Source: Selaginella moellendorffii
Taxonomy: Eukaryota; Streptophyta; Lycopodiopsida; Selaginellales; Selaginellaceae
Length of the DNA stretch: 64,000 bases
Direction of reading: 5' to 3'
Assembly: GCF_000143415.4 (NCBI RefSeq)
Contig: NW_003314370.1
Location: forward strand, 427,517-491,516
This document shows positions 1 through 11,400 of this stretch, piece after piece. The notes under the pieces are model-generated. The model searched no databases. It saw nothing but the letters and a program-made list of their open reading frames with translations, and was not told where the DNA came from. A program made the position numbers and the translations under genes. How positions within the stretch are numbered: the first letter of the stretch is position 1; every line of letters begins with the position of its first letter.

Positions 1-902
1 ACATTCGAAGATATTATTTGCAGAGTCATCCTGGTGAGCGCTTGTGATACCAAGCACGTACACTGTGTTTACCAAGCGATAAACAACACGGTATCTAACC
101 AAAAAACACAGACAGAGAAGAAGATCAAGATCATGGAAACATCTAAGTTGAGATCAACAGAAAACAAGGAATAGGCAATGCGTCATCTAAAAGTCCAGAA
201 AGCATTCAAGCAGATCACAAAAATCCAAAGAAACATTCAATGAAGTAAATGAGATCGCAAAAATCGAACCAAAAGCAATTTCAAGTGAAGAACTTAAACA
301 CGGTATCTATACAAAACACACAGAAAGAAAAAGTCATGGAAACATATAAGTTGACATCAAAAGAAAACAAGGAATAGGCAATGCGTCATCTAAAAGTTCA
401 GAAAGCATTCGAGAAAATAAATCGAGAGATCACAAAAAACGTCAAGGAAATAAGTCGAGAGATCACAAAAACATTCAAGGAAAGATCACGAAAGTCGAAC
501 CACAACCAATTCAAAGTGAAGAACTCACTTGTTTTCCTTTCCAACAACAACTTGACCGCTTGCAGCAGCTAGAGCATCGTCCCCTAGCCTGACAAGAGAA
601 AGAAAACGAAGAGTATAAGAAAATGTAGCATCTCTAGTCTAGATCTAGAACTCACCCGGTCCCAACAACATCCACAGAGATTTGTTTGCCCGCCGCGAAG
701 GCGATTCGAGTGCTGCGAAAGCTTGACGAAACATCCGCGGCTCTGGCAGGAGGGAACCATTCGCGGCTGCAATACCAAGAGATTATCAATCCCCCCCATC
801 GATCGCGCGCCGGATCTAATCTATCCGATGGAAGATCACTTACGTCTGGAGGAGAACATCGGGTCCTTTGACGGGCTGGAGCGCCAGTGCCAGGCACGCC
901 AT
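1..902 (-). CDS. TML: TPLATE complex muniscin-like protein, 5' part
   Basis: This is the N-terminal part of a TML-like subunit of the plant TPLATE/TSET endocytic adaptor complex, which acts in clathrin-mediated endocytosis at the plasma membrane. Exons in minus order are 902..844, 766..656, 588..529 and 94..1, and the gene continues beyond base 1. All junctions are GT-AG and keep one frame. The start ATG at 902 gives MACLALALQPVKGPDVLLQ, then REWFPPAR, STRIAFAAGK, LGDDALAAASGQVVVG and YRVVYRLVNTVYVLGIT. This order matches the conserved N-terminal longin-like region of plant TML as I remember it. The last intron (95-528) carries a tandem duplication. It is divergent from eIF4E, with 89 bp between the start codons. 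The family call is from recalled sequence features and the mu-homology domain lies outside the window. Confidence 0.8.
87..525. repeat. Imperfect tandem duplication (about 210 bp x2) in a TML intron
   Basis: Copy A spans roughly 87-293 and copy B roughly 297-525. Both start near AACACGGTATCTA, share a segment beginning GGAATAGGCAATGCGTCATC, and end near TCAAGTGAAGAACT or TCAAAGTGAAGAACT. The unit includes the last bases of the intron and the first bases of TML exon 4, so copy B carries a second acceptor-like TAG before ATACCGTGTT on the minus strand. Copy A likewise carries a relic of the exon 3 donor end. Copy B also holds a shorter repeat around GTCGAGAGATCACAAAAA. Confidence 0.85.
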
Positions 903-991
903 AGACGGAGAAAAAGAACAAGCGTTAAAGCCCTAAGAATATTCGCGGGGTACATTAGGGTTCTTGGGAGGCGAGGTTATTTCCTTTCCCA
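903..991. promoter_or_regulatory. Bidirectional TML/eIF4E promoter with telo-box-like motifs
   Basis: Only 89 bp separate the divergent TML and eIF4E start codons. The spacer holds AAAGCCCTAA (927-936) and TTAGGGTT (955-962). These resemble the plant telo-box AAACCCTAA, which is common in promoters of translation-related genes. No TATA box is evident. Transcription start sites cannot be placed from sequence, so the transcripts may overlap. Confidence 0.6.
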
Positions 992-2024
992 ATGGTGGAG
1001 GTCGAGAAGGCGCCGATGGCGATGCCGGTGGATGCGAGCGAGCGCGAGGAGGGGGAAATCGTGGCGTCCCCCAAATCCATCGTCAAGGAGAAGCATCCGC
1101 TGGAGCACTCGTGGACGTTTTGGTTCGATAACCCTAGCGGTAAGAACAAGCAGCAGCAGTGGGGAAGCTCATTGCGGCCGGTCTACACCGTGAGCACTGT
1201 CGAGGATTTCTGGTGGTAAGCCCCTCGATCCATGCCCCTTGCTTTCGATTCTGGGATCTAAGATACAAATGCGCCTCTATTTCTTTGCAGTCTCTACAAT
1301 AATCTCGTGCAGCCGGGTCGATTGATCAGTGGGGCGGACTTTCACTGCTTCAAGGAGGGAATCAAGCCCGAGTGGGAAGATCCGAGGTGTGCGAATGGGG
1401 GGAAATGGACTGCTGCTCCACCGCGAGGTAGCAAGCAAGCGCTGGATCAGTTCTGGCTAAACACTGTGAGTATAAGAGAGATTTCTCTCGTCTTTCATCG
1501 TGGCTTTTCTGCTTACATTCTTGTTCTTCCAGCTGCTCGCTTTGATCGGTGAGCAATTCGATGAGGCTGATGAGATCTGTGGCGTGGTGGTGAGCGTGAG
1601 GCCGAGAGGAGATAAGCTCTCCTTATGGACCAAGACGGCTAACAACGAAGCCGCTCAGGTAAAGAGATCTTCTCTTTCCTTCTCTTCGTTTTGGTTGAGT
1701 TCTCTAGCATGTTTCTTCTTGTTCTAGCTTTGCTTTTTTCCTTTAGCAAGCTTTGAATGGTTCTTTCATAAGATTTGTTTTCTATTAGTTTTTGCCTTGT
1801 CCTTGCCCGAGCTCTGAAAAGTTTCCTTGTTTTGGGCGATTCCAGATGAGCATTGGAAGGCAATGGAAGGAGTTTCTCGAGTACCAGGACAGGATCAACT
1901 TCATGTTTCACGTAAGAATCTCTTTATTCTCATTCTGCCCAATCGCTTTAACTTTTGGTCCTACTTTTTCCAGGAGGATGCAAAGCGTGGTGATTCGAAG
2001 GCGAGAAATCGCTACTCTGTATGA
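992..2024 (+). CDS. eIF4E: Eukaryotic translation initiation factor 4E
   Basis: This is the mRNA 5' cap-binding subunit of the cytoplasmic eIF4F complex. Five exons, 992..1215, 1291..1465, 1533..1658, 1846..1911 and 1974..2024, sum to 642 nt (213 aa plus stop). All junctions are GT-AG. Family signatures in order are [17 protein letters not shown], the [18 protein letters not shown] block, the exon 1/2 junction giving [46 protein letters not shown] and [15 protein letters not shown]. The conserved tryptophans for cap stacking and eIF4G binding are present. The length and HPLEHSW start fit canonical eIF4E rather than nCBP. Separation from eIF(iso)4E would need a tree. The 5' flank is shared with TML. 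Confidence 0.95.
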
Positions 2025-2147
2025 TAACCTTCTAAGCTCAATTTTGCTGGATCGCATTTTAAAAGGATGGATGTTTCAATGGCTTTTTGTAACCGTGTTA
2101 CAAAATAAAGCTATAAGGGGAAAAAGAAGATTCTCTCGTTCTAGTGG

Positions 2148-2157
2148 TTTAGGGTTT
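2148..2157. promoter_or_regulatory. Telo-box-like motif upstream of the 786-aa gene
   Basis: TTTAGGGTTT lies about 16 bp before the ATG at 2173 and about 125 bp after the eIF4E stop. It is the reverse complement of the plant telo-box core and probably lies in the 5' UTR or proximal promoter. Confidence 0.4.
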
Positions 2158-2172
2158 ATATTTATTCTCTCA

Positions 2173-4799
2173 ATGGCGTCGAGCCAGGGATGGCGCCTGT
2201 CTCTGGCGGCCAAGCGCGCGAAGAAGAGAACGCGGTGCTTGGATCAAGATTGCTGCCGCCACAGTAATCTCCGCTGCGAGCACTGGCGCGAGCTCAAGAG
2301 CTACGCCGTGGAGCTCTGTTCTTGCGATTCCTCCCAGGTAATACTTCTTTCTTCCCTTGCGGCACTCGCAGCGCTCCTGGATTTCCAGTCCCTGCTGCCA
2401 GCTTCCTCACTGATATGAAATGCTGGCAGTCCCTCTGTGTCGCAGGGCGATCGCGTCAAGACCCTCAAATCTCTCGCGGCGCTGCTCCTCTGCCTCGCCG
2501 CCGCGGACGATCCGGCCAATGCAGATGGAGATTACGCGCTATCGGTGGCCGTGGGCGAGGCAATGGTGACCATCGCTCACGACGACGTGGTCCGGCTCTA
2601 CAAAGTCTTGTTCCAGGAGCTTGCGAAGATTAGCAGCTATTTGCTCACGAACTTCTGGTATGTCCCGGAGATGGTACCTTGTTCCAGTGAGGCGGCGCTC
2701 CACTTCGAGGCGCTTGCTCAAACGCTGTGCTGCTGCATCCGGATCATTCCCATCGTGGATATGTTCAACACCAGCATGAGTCACACTGCCGCATCGACTG
2801 TCCACGATATGCTCCACCATCTTTGCTCGCCGTCGAAGTTCTTCCCTCTTGGCTCGCCTTACACCGTGAAAGAACATCAAGACGTCGTCTTGAGGAGCGC
2901 CCTGCTAGAAGTATGCAAAAGATCTCTCCTTTTTCCCTTTATTGACATCTTTGTTTTGTAGGTGTTCTTGGATGAGATCTTACTCCACCGGGCTCTGACA
3001 TTCCCAGAAGGCGAAGAATTCTCTTACCGTGCGTCGATCGAAGCTGCATTCGCGCATATGTTACACTTTCAATTTCTGCAAGACCGACCGTTCCAACAGT
3101 CCAAGCTTAGTCTTCCTGCGGGTGTTCTTCTGCTCGACATGTCCACTAACAACCAAGTTCCTAGCGACTTACTGACGCACATCATATCGCTCGTGACCGG
3201 AGCATTGGTCCCAGGTGACTTGGGTACGAGTTGCGACGCTGGGAGCTTCGCTGCGATCCAGGCCCAGAATTATATTCCACACTTTCAGCTGGACGACGAG
3301 TTGCCGCATGGAGTAGCTATTGGATTGGCATCTTCGGTGGTAGAAACAGCAATGGGGTTACTGTCAAAGTATTACTCAGCATTTGCAGCACGGGACAGAG
3401 ATGGTTTCGAGAGGGGGACACAAGCACTAAGTTATGTTGGGGGATATAACAGTGACCAAGGCGAGTATTCCTCTACGTTGGCTGCTCTACTCCGGGCGAT
3501 GGCTTGTGCAATAAATCGGCTTGTTAGAGAGGTCTGTACTATCAAGTGCCAGGACAGGGATGGGGAGTTGATTGGTGTTCGGGACCTTGCCATTCAAAGA
3601 ACTTTCGAGACGGTTGCTACTGCCATCAGGTTTAATATGCCTTCCACAAAGTTTATGCACGCTATTGGCTGTTTCAATCTGAACATGGTCGAGGCTTTGA
3701 CATCAGAAAACGCAAGAGGAACCATAGGATGGACGCTTGTTATATTTGCTCACATATTTTCCTACGAGTCACTGAGGGGACTGGATGAAGCTGTGGCCGT
3801 CGAATACGTTCGCGTTTTGGACTCTCTCCTGGCCTTGTTACTACTCGAGAGTAGACCCGATAACGGCGTCATGGACGATGAGGTGCCCGCTTCTACAAAC
3901 TTTTTCCTGCGTGAGATGATTAAGTCGCTTCATCAAACAGCCTGGGACATGTGTTCCCGTAAGGTAACTTGTGTGATTCCAACGGCTCACTTCTCTTAGC
4001 TTTTCGTTTCTGTTGGCATGCAGAAGTCCGCGACGAAGCTCTTGTCCTTTATATCAAAAGTCACTCCAATTGGTAGGAAGGATTTGCCAACAATTGAAGC
4101 TGTCGACTGGCTGTCGCCTGGCATCAGCTTCGACGCCGGGAAGGATTTGCCAACTATTGAAACTGTGACACCTGACATCAGCGTACATGAAACAATCCAA
4201 GAGGTCGTTCAAGAGGTTGTGCAAGAGGTCATCGTGGAGGAAGCATCAGATTCGACGACTCCTTTGAAACCCAGGCCATCGACATTGATCATAGCCAAGC
4301 GGTTCAAGCTAAAGAAGCTCCGCGTGGAACAACTTACTGATACACCTGTGGAGAGGACAAGCGCACCAGACGACACACCTGTGGAGAGGTAAGTCTTTCT
4401 GTTTGTCCGTCTTTTGAGCTTATGGCTGTTTTCAGCAAAACGAAGAAAAGGAGAAGACGTGGCGCAGGAATGAAGAACTGGAGTGCAGAAGCGTGCATTA
4501 GCAAGAGAACGCGTAGCGCCACCAAGAGCAAGAGCCCCGCGGCAACAGTCAGCAGTAGCAACAAGAACCGCCACGTTGAGAATCCTTTCGTCGCAGAGAT
4601 GCTGACCAGGGAGACGTACGAAGAGTCTTTCGCCGACTTGAACGATTTCATCGTCTGCAAGAAGGGCCGCAACTACACAAGGTTCCTCAACGCCCGGATC
4701 AAATACAGGCGCAAAAGCCACACTCGAATGATTTGGAAGCGGCGGGACGAAAGGCAAAGCCTGATGAAGCTGCTCGAGCTGTGCGGCGAAAGGCCGTGA
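2173..4799 (+). CDS. Unrecognised 786-aa protein with a basic C-terminal tail
   Basis: I do not recognise this protein. Five exons (2173..2337, 2446..2910, 2962..3963, 4024..4388, 4436..4799) join in frame to 787 codons with GT-AG introns of 47-108 bp. The N-terminus has a Cys/His cluster (CLDQDCCRH...RCEH). A long, probably helical central region of about residues 60-540 follows, leucine-rich and without obvious transmembrane segments. Exon 4 has internal duplication: KDLPTIE occurs twice, VQEV repeats follow, and TPVE occurs twice near its end. The last exon starts with a very basic stretch (KTKKRRRRG) and ends YRRKSHTRMIWKRRDERQSL, suggesting nuclear or nucleic-acid association as an inference. 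The meiotic PRD1 family was considered from the N-terminal Cys pattern, but support is too weak to name it. Confidence 0.7.
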
Positions 4800-4897
4800 G
4801 CATCAAACAGGTTCTTTTCTTTTCTTTTCCTCTCATCTCAAAACAAGTCTTTCTCAATCTTTCTTTTCAGCTCCAGATGTACACTCTTCTCCCAAAA

Positions 4898-5212
4898 CTA
4901 GCTGGTACCTGTGAACTGCTTAACTCTATCGACAACGCCGCGAACAGCACTCCTGGTCGCGTCCATCCAACTTGCTCCGCCTCCACTGGTGTTCTTTCCT
5001 CTCCCGGGAGTGGCCGCATCCTTGTCAACCTCGGTGTCCTCCATGACAAAGGTATCGGCCCGCATCTCCTCGCCTATAGGATCACTAGCGGCTGCCTCTG
5101 ACGTCTTGGGCGCCCCTGTTACAGCATTGGCACCGTCTCGACCGCTCGCAAAGTTCCTGAAGCTCCACCTCCTGGAACCTCGCAAGGAAGTAAAACCAGT
5201 CTTTCCCATCAT
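4898..5212 (-). CDS. Small putative organelle-targeted protein
   Basis: A 104-aa ORF with ATG at 5212 (another in-frame ATG at 5305) and a TAG stop at 4898-4900, convergent with the upstream 786-aa gene. The first about 25 residues (GKTGFTSLRGSRRWSFRNFAS) are arginine- and serine-rich with no acidic residues, like a mitochondrial or plastid presequence. The remainder is hydrophilic with GEEMRADTFVMEDTEVDKDA and an amphipathic tail, WMDATRSAVRGVVDRVKQF, reminiscent of small LEA-like proteins. I cannot assign a family. The C-terminus might instead splice at the CAG|GT just before the stop. Coding status is plausible but unproven. Confidence 0.45.
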   Translation of the reverse strand: MMGKTGFTSLRGSRRWSFRNFASGRDGANAVTGAPKTSEAAASDPIGEEMRADTFVMEDTEVDKDAATPGRGKNTSGGGASWMDATRSAVRGVVDRVKQFTGTS

Positions 5213-5840
5213 CTCCAAGTGAGACCCTGCCTCCCTAGTGAAGAGCACGCGAAGGAGAGGTAATAAACTTGACCAATCCTCGTTTTCTTGTCTCAAGGTT
5301 TCCATGCAGTGCCACTTGGAGAGCTATGTGGCAGCACCAGGTAGAGCGAGAGAGGTATTTCTTTAAATGCAGCAAGGTTGGCCGTCGTGGAACTCGTAAG
5401 ATGGTATGACACAGCTCGTCGCAAGGTTGCTCCAGTGAGCTTCGTAAGAATCGAAGTTGAGGCCTGTAGGACGGATTAGATTGGATGGAGGTTTTTGGTT
5501 GTAACTTTTGAGTGATTCGATTGAAGGATATCTCTCACTCACCCAGGCTCCACAGGAATAACTCGATGGCTCGATTGTCATCCTCGACGCTACCGCTGTT
5601 TCCGCTCGGGGCTGTGCCAGCGATCTCGGCTAGACGACCTTCTTTATACCTGTGAGAGATTTCTCTTCCGGTTTAGATCGTAGGAACAAACTTAACTTAC
5701 AGTTTGTTGAGCCAAGCTCGTTTTTTCTTGCGTGATTCTTGGGCTTTGTGTTCTCGTCTTGCGGTCACGGATGGATAAAAGATCTTCCTGTGGCAGTCAA
5801 GCAACGAGATTTGTACGGAACGAGAACTTGCTTGAGAACT
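5213..5840. other. Intergenic stretch, no clear gene
   Basis: A minus-strand ATG ORF (5363-5581) contains a strong donor (GTGAGT after GCCTGG), so it could hold a 5' exon of the small minus-strand gene at 4898-5212. No homologous peptide was recognised and no splice model was convincing. Otherwise nothing seen. Confidence 0.3.
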
Positions 5841-6976
5841 TTACATCTTGTCATGGATAAGCTCGTCCGCGTTGTGCATCCACGCAGTGTCGCAAACCAG
5901 CCTCCATCCATTGTTCTCGCAACGCACGTATTCCTCTGTAATGCACAACTTGAGAGAAAAAATAAAGGTCTGGATATATATTTTGTTTCTACCTGTGGTT
6001 TGCTTCACGGGCTGTTGAAAACACCGTCGAGGATCGCGACCGCGCGTGAGAGGCCGGCGTAGCGACACGGAGTATTTTCGGGGGCTAAACGATCCCATGT
6101 CCACCACGGGCCTGTGTGTGTAAAGTTTGTAGAGAAGCTGGAGAACAAAAAAAACAAGGAGAAAGATTTAGCGAACTTGGTGGATCGATCGAGAGTCGAT
6201 TGATAGAGAGAAAAAAGTGAAAACAAAAATTCTTTAGTTTCTCACCAAAGCTCACCAAAGGAGGAAACGTGATTCCACCGAGCCTAAAACGAATGTGTAG
6301 GCCGGTTGCCGAGTCTGCTAGCGCTGCCTGGTTTTGTAAGAAAGTGAAAACGCTAGAAATTTCAGAAACCAAAAGCAAGAACTTTTCTTTTTTTCCTTAC
6401 TTCTGATGGATTGATTCTCCGAAGAAGCAGGCTTGGATGGAGCTTTTCAGTGTTAGTGATGAGGTCTTTGTAGTATCTAAAAACCTTCCTGTTCTGTAAG
6501 GAGAGAAAACAAGACTTCAAAACTAATAGAAGAAAAACTCACCGCGTAAGAATGCCAGCAGCGTTGGATCCTCCACGCAGCAGCGTGCAGTGAATTTCTA
6601 GATCGGCCCCGTTTCCTTCGTATTCTCCTGGCATTTCGGTGCTTCCTCCAGGCCGCTTGCAGCAAACGCGCAGCTTCTTTCTGCCAAAACAAAACAACAC
6701 AAAACAAAACAAAAAAGGGAGAGAGAAAAAGCTGAAATACCGAAAGGGAAACGAAGGAAATCTCAAGAGAGCGGAGAAAGGAGAAACCATGGCAGCGAAT
6801 TCTCTAGCGCAGGCCCTAGATTTCCACCATCCCTGGATCTTGGTCACATTCCACGCCAGGAAGAGATCGCTCTCCTTCGTGGAGCACAGGAAATCCACCG
6901 GCGTGACGCTCACATCCGGCGTTTCCCTGAAATACCTCCGCTGCTCGCCGCCATCCCCTCGCGCCGGGATCCCCAT
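5841..6976 (-). CDS. IQ-motif protein similar to C11orf65/MFI
   Basis: Six exons (6976..6788, 6680..6543, 6493..6401, 6327..6256, 6137..5993, 5935..5841) give 244 codons including stop, with GT-AG junctions and one frame. Exon 2 has two IQ-like calmodulin-binding helices (EAARLLQAAWRKHRNARRI and HAAAWRIQRCWHSY). They are followed by YYKDLI, LLLRRINPSE, then ADSATGLHIRFRLGG, YKLYTHRP, SPRKY and ENNGWRLV. This order matches what I recall of the animal protein C11orf65 (mitochondrial fission factor interactor) and its homologues in green plants and protists. Function in plants is unknown, and calmodulin binding is inferred from the IQ motifs. The exon 4 donor lies in a doubled CTCACCAAAG (6241-6260), which creates a second possible donor 10 bp downstream. 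Confidence 0.8.
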
Positions 6977-7129
6977 GATATGTCTGAGAACCCTAGTAAC
7001 GTTCAAATGTAATGTTTCAAATTTAAATTTAATTTAGAATTAAGAAACAATCACATGAACTTAATCAAGATTCTGGAATCTTGCCTACTTGAGAATGAGA
7101 ATATACTTTCTTGATAAGCCATTCCAACT

Positions 7130-8440
7130 CGGTTGTTTGCTATAATTGCTATTTCTTTTATAAATTGGGTCAGTATTAGCTTATCATCCTCGCTATCCGA
7201 TGATCAGCAGGAATTCCTTCTGATGTGCTATGTCTTTGTGAGACGTACACTATTCTGCTTGGACACCAAAGGCCGACTCTGCTGCTCCGGGCTCTCACGG
7301 AGTTGCTATCTACTACAAGGAGACCATCTCTACAGTTGAGCTATTATACAAGCTGCTCTAGCAGGGCTGAAAGGCTCCCAACATGCATCAGATCTAGTGC
7401 TCCTGTTGGCTATGGGCTTCATTTCATGCGTAGCCGTAATCGTCTTTTGGCAACGGACGTTAAAGAAAAGCATACGGCTGACTCTTCGCAATCTACATTG
7501 ACGCACTAGAGTCCATGATCCAGGGCAAAACACTCACGCCATATCAACTCTCGGGAATGTATTTATATGCACTACTTTACGTAAATGATATACTCTGTTT
7601 GGCTCCTCAGCTCGCCAAATGCAGCTTACCTCAATGCACTCAGCGAATTCTGTGAGGCCACATGCATGGAAGTCAATGGTGTTGGGCCAGGGTATTGCTC
7701 CTACCGTGGGATGGCACTTCAGGAAGTAGACCATTACAAGTACCTCAGATATGTTATCCACAAGAACAATCCATGATGGAGATCATAAACTGCATTACGG
7801 TACTTCGCATTCCACTCAGATTGTTCCAATGCACTTGTCACACACTGAAGTGCCAAGCGGCAATTTTTCATAGCCGAACTCTCCACGGTCATCTTGTCTA
7901 GGAATGATGGATGCTTTCTGGGATCAAGTGGAGGAGCTCCAATACCACTTCATCCGCATGGAGCTTCATATAGGAGATGAGTCATATCCTATCATCTGCT
8001 CGAGTCTGAATTATGGCCCTTGGAGCTCCTTGTGTGGAAACGGATGATCAATTATGTGAAGACCCAGTGGCGGCTCAGCAACCTGCAAACGAAGCTCTCA
8101 GTGATCTGAGCTCAAGAAATGGACAGCAAAGCTTGGCCCTGATCTCGAGGAGGTGCTCAAGAGTCCAATAAGACGATTATAGCTGGTGGATGGCATAGGC
8201 TTTTGAGCAATGGCTGCCAGCAAGAACAGTGGGAGCCATCAAGTATGCTATCTACCAGACAACAATCAATGCTATAGGCATGGATCCCCATGGCTATCAT
8301 CATGCCCCGCCCTCCGTTCCCTCCCTCACTGTGAAGAAGAAGGGAGGGGGCCCATCTTCACTCTTGTCCAGCATGTACTCTTCATCTTAGCACAACCATT
8401 AGTTTGTTACTGTTGAATTTAGTGTAATTCCAAAGTGAGT
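7130..8440 (+). mobile_element. Decayed LINE (non-LTR retrotransposon), RT C-terminal part
   Basis: Broken plus-strand frames carry reverse-transcriptase relics. LLYVNDILCL stands in place of the YADDI box near 7575-7605. A second frame gives NALSEFCEATCMEVN followed by YRGMALQEVDHYKYLRYVI (7585-7776), the pattern after the catalytic box in plant LINE RTs. A terminal segment near 8240-8400 reads VKKKGGGPIF-like in one frame. Stops and frameshifts are frequent, so it is dead. The 5' half (EN and most of RT) is missing and the boundaries are approximate. Confidence 0.7.
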
Positions 8441-11400
8441 CTTGGCTTAAGCATTTATAAAATCCAAAATATTTGCTACTAGTTTGTAATTAATATTTAG
8501 TAAGCCAACTTGTCTTTTCTCTTTCTCTCGCCTAATATTCTCATTCACACTCACATAGTCACGAAGTGCTACATACCATCCAAAGAAAACATCATATTTG
8601 CAAACTAAATCAATGGGAAGCTAGGGGTGAGGCTACAGAACCTTTTGTTATTGGTGTCATCACTCATATGGAGTCAAAAACTAAAAACTAACTCGAAAAA
8701 TGAGAAACAAAATCGTGATCAAAGCCTCTGGGCACTAGACTAGTGCAATAGAATCAAGCAAGAAAGAGAGTGAGGATGCCATCTCCAAATCAGTGTGTTG
8801 CTTTGCCTTTTGCAATAAGCTTCACAACCCCACCTATGTGAGCCCTAGAAAGAGACTTTTTTTTTATCAGATCTTTACATTGAGTTGTGAAAAGTTTTTA
8901 CCTTGCTTGAATGATTTGAATATTACATTTTTCTCCTGGGAATTGGTCTTTTTCAATTGCTTTCAAAACATAATGTTGTTGATTGAAACCATGGTAGTGA
9001 ACCCATGATGCATTATTTATAAAAATACTACTAGTAAATGATAAATATGGGATGAGAGTATGACATTGTATCCTACTATCTAAGATTCTTAATTTTTAAT
9101 AATAAAATTAAACTCCAAAACAATTATTTTGTTATAATGTTTTATTTTAATCTATTTGACTCTTATAAAAACAAAGATAAAAATTAAATATTTTATATAT
9201 CATAAATAGAAAATTATGCTATATACATAAACCTTTTCTTTAGCTTTTGAAATTAAAATCAATTACAATTATGAAATCTATAATAGGATATATGTTCTTT
9301 TAATACTACAAATTGATTTACAATATATAGTAGTAACTGATACAAGATGTGATGAAATCAAAACAATATAAAAAAAATAGTTTTATGGGAATAATAACTT
9401 ATTAATATTTTTTAAAAATTAAAAGTTTCATATGCTGTGATCTCAGCTCAATAAGCCCATAGTGCATCAAAATCTTTGTCTGAGCCTTGCTTAATATCGA
9501 TTAATGCCATTAAAAATATCAGGCTATGATCAGTGCTTTAATATTTAATTTATTTGCATTGATTATTCTAAAGAAATAAGTGTAAAAAATGTTGAACCCA
9601 TATTATTTTTAAAAATATAACCATATTTCCATGATAATGGTTTTGAAATTGGAGCATATTAATTAATAAATAAAAAATAAATTCTAAAATACAATTCTAT
9701 TTTAAAATGAATAAAAATAAGCCATAGAATATTAAAATTTTCAAGTTTAAGTTTTAAAGTTTTTGTTTTATTAATTATGAGTATATGATTCTGATGAGTT
9801 TTAGTTAAAAAATTTGTTAATATAAAATGTTAAAATTATTCGTTTTATTTAAATTTCTACAATAATACCAATTAAAAATATTTTTCATATGACCTTTTAG
9901 GTGGATTCCATATTTTATTTTTAATACTTATGCATTTTAAAAATTGCATATCCAAATGTATAATACTCTATATTTTCAACTTTCTCATAATTATTATTAC
10001 TATCTTGTATACAAGCATAAACTACACTTGATTTTTCCATAAAAGGTACATTATTAATTATCAATTAATATAAAAATTATGTTTGACAAAAGAAATTGTT
10101 TTAAATTTAAATGAAAGCCATTTTCTATCTTTTAGAATAATTGAATCTATTTCATCATCATTTAAATCATAAGATGCACTAATAGAGTTACCCATTCTAT
10201 TAATTAAATAAATTTATATTTTTAAAAATTATAAATAATAATATAAAACAAGTTTAGCTTAAATTTTAAGTAGATTATAAAAATTTATAATATTAAAAAT
10301 TAATCTATAAAGAAAATAGATTTTTATAGTTACCGTAAAAATTTAAAGAGTAATATTTCATATATAATTACAAAATATAAAGGCTATTATAAAGTTTGAA
10401 ATTTTAAACTATTTTTTTTAAAATTATTTTCTATACATTAGGACTTTTCTAAAGAGAAAAGATTTATGTTAAAAATGTAATTGTTTTATGTGTTGCATAT
10501 TTAATAAACTATTTATACATAGAAACCATTACTTTTTTTGTCTAAACTATTTCTTTTTCAAATTATCGTATATATAAGAAAATAAATCTGAGGAAAGAAA
10601 TATTAAATATATTAAATGCTTTTATTTGGATTTATATGTTCGTTAATAGTTATGCTAAGAGTTTAATATAAATATACATCTAATCATATTCTAGATGCTT
10701 TGCTATTAAAATCAAATTTTATTAATATAAACTATTATTTAAATTTATAGTATTGAATATTTAACCTCTTAGTTAAATAATACCTACAACTTAGAAGAAT
10801 AAGTTTACCTTTATATTAAGCCACAAGTAAAAAGGTGTCATAGATTCTTATATTGTCATTGGCAGTCCTTTATAGCATTTCTATAAACAACCTTTTATAT
10901 TATGGCCATTGCACATAAAGAGATGTAATGGCAATACAAAAAGAATTTATGGAAAGAATAATAATTCTTAAGAAAATATTTATACTCAAGCTTTCAAAAC
11001 TAGCTATAAATCTAAAATTTATATGTCAAACATGTTTATCATAACTTAATGTTAAACTGGGCCCATGAACTTTTTTTACCAATGCAAAATAGAATTTTAT
11101 GCTTGCCTCTCGAGGCTAATAACACCTAATGCCATTGTTTCTTGAATAGGAAGTATATTTAATATTATTTGTAGATCAATAAAAACTTAATTAACTATCA
11201 TATAATTATTATATTGCATTGATTGAACATTTGTAAGGCAAAGTAGACAGACTATAATTATAATGGATTTCCACTATGCTCTTGGTTTGATTTCACACTA
11301 GGAAGAGATCACTCTTCTTTGAAAATCCATTTGGCATAATATTTAAAATTCCTCAAAACACTCCATTTCAAATTTTCAAATGTGCTTGAAATATTTTATT

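Noticed and set aside
2962..3999. Start of a separate gene at 2962
   Set aside because: The first codon is GTG directly after an AG acceptor; the frame continues from the preceding exon.
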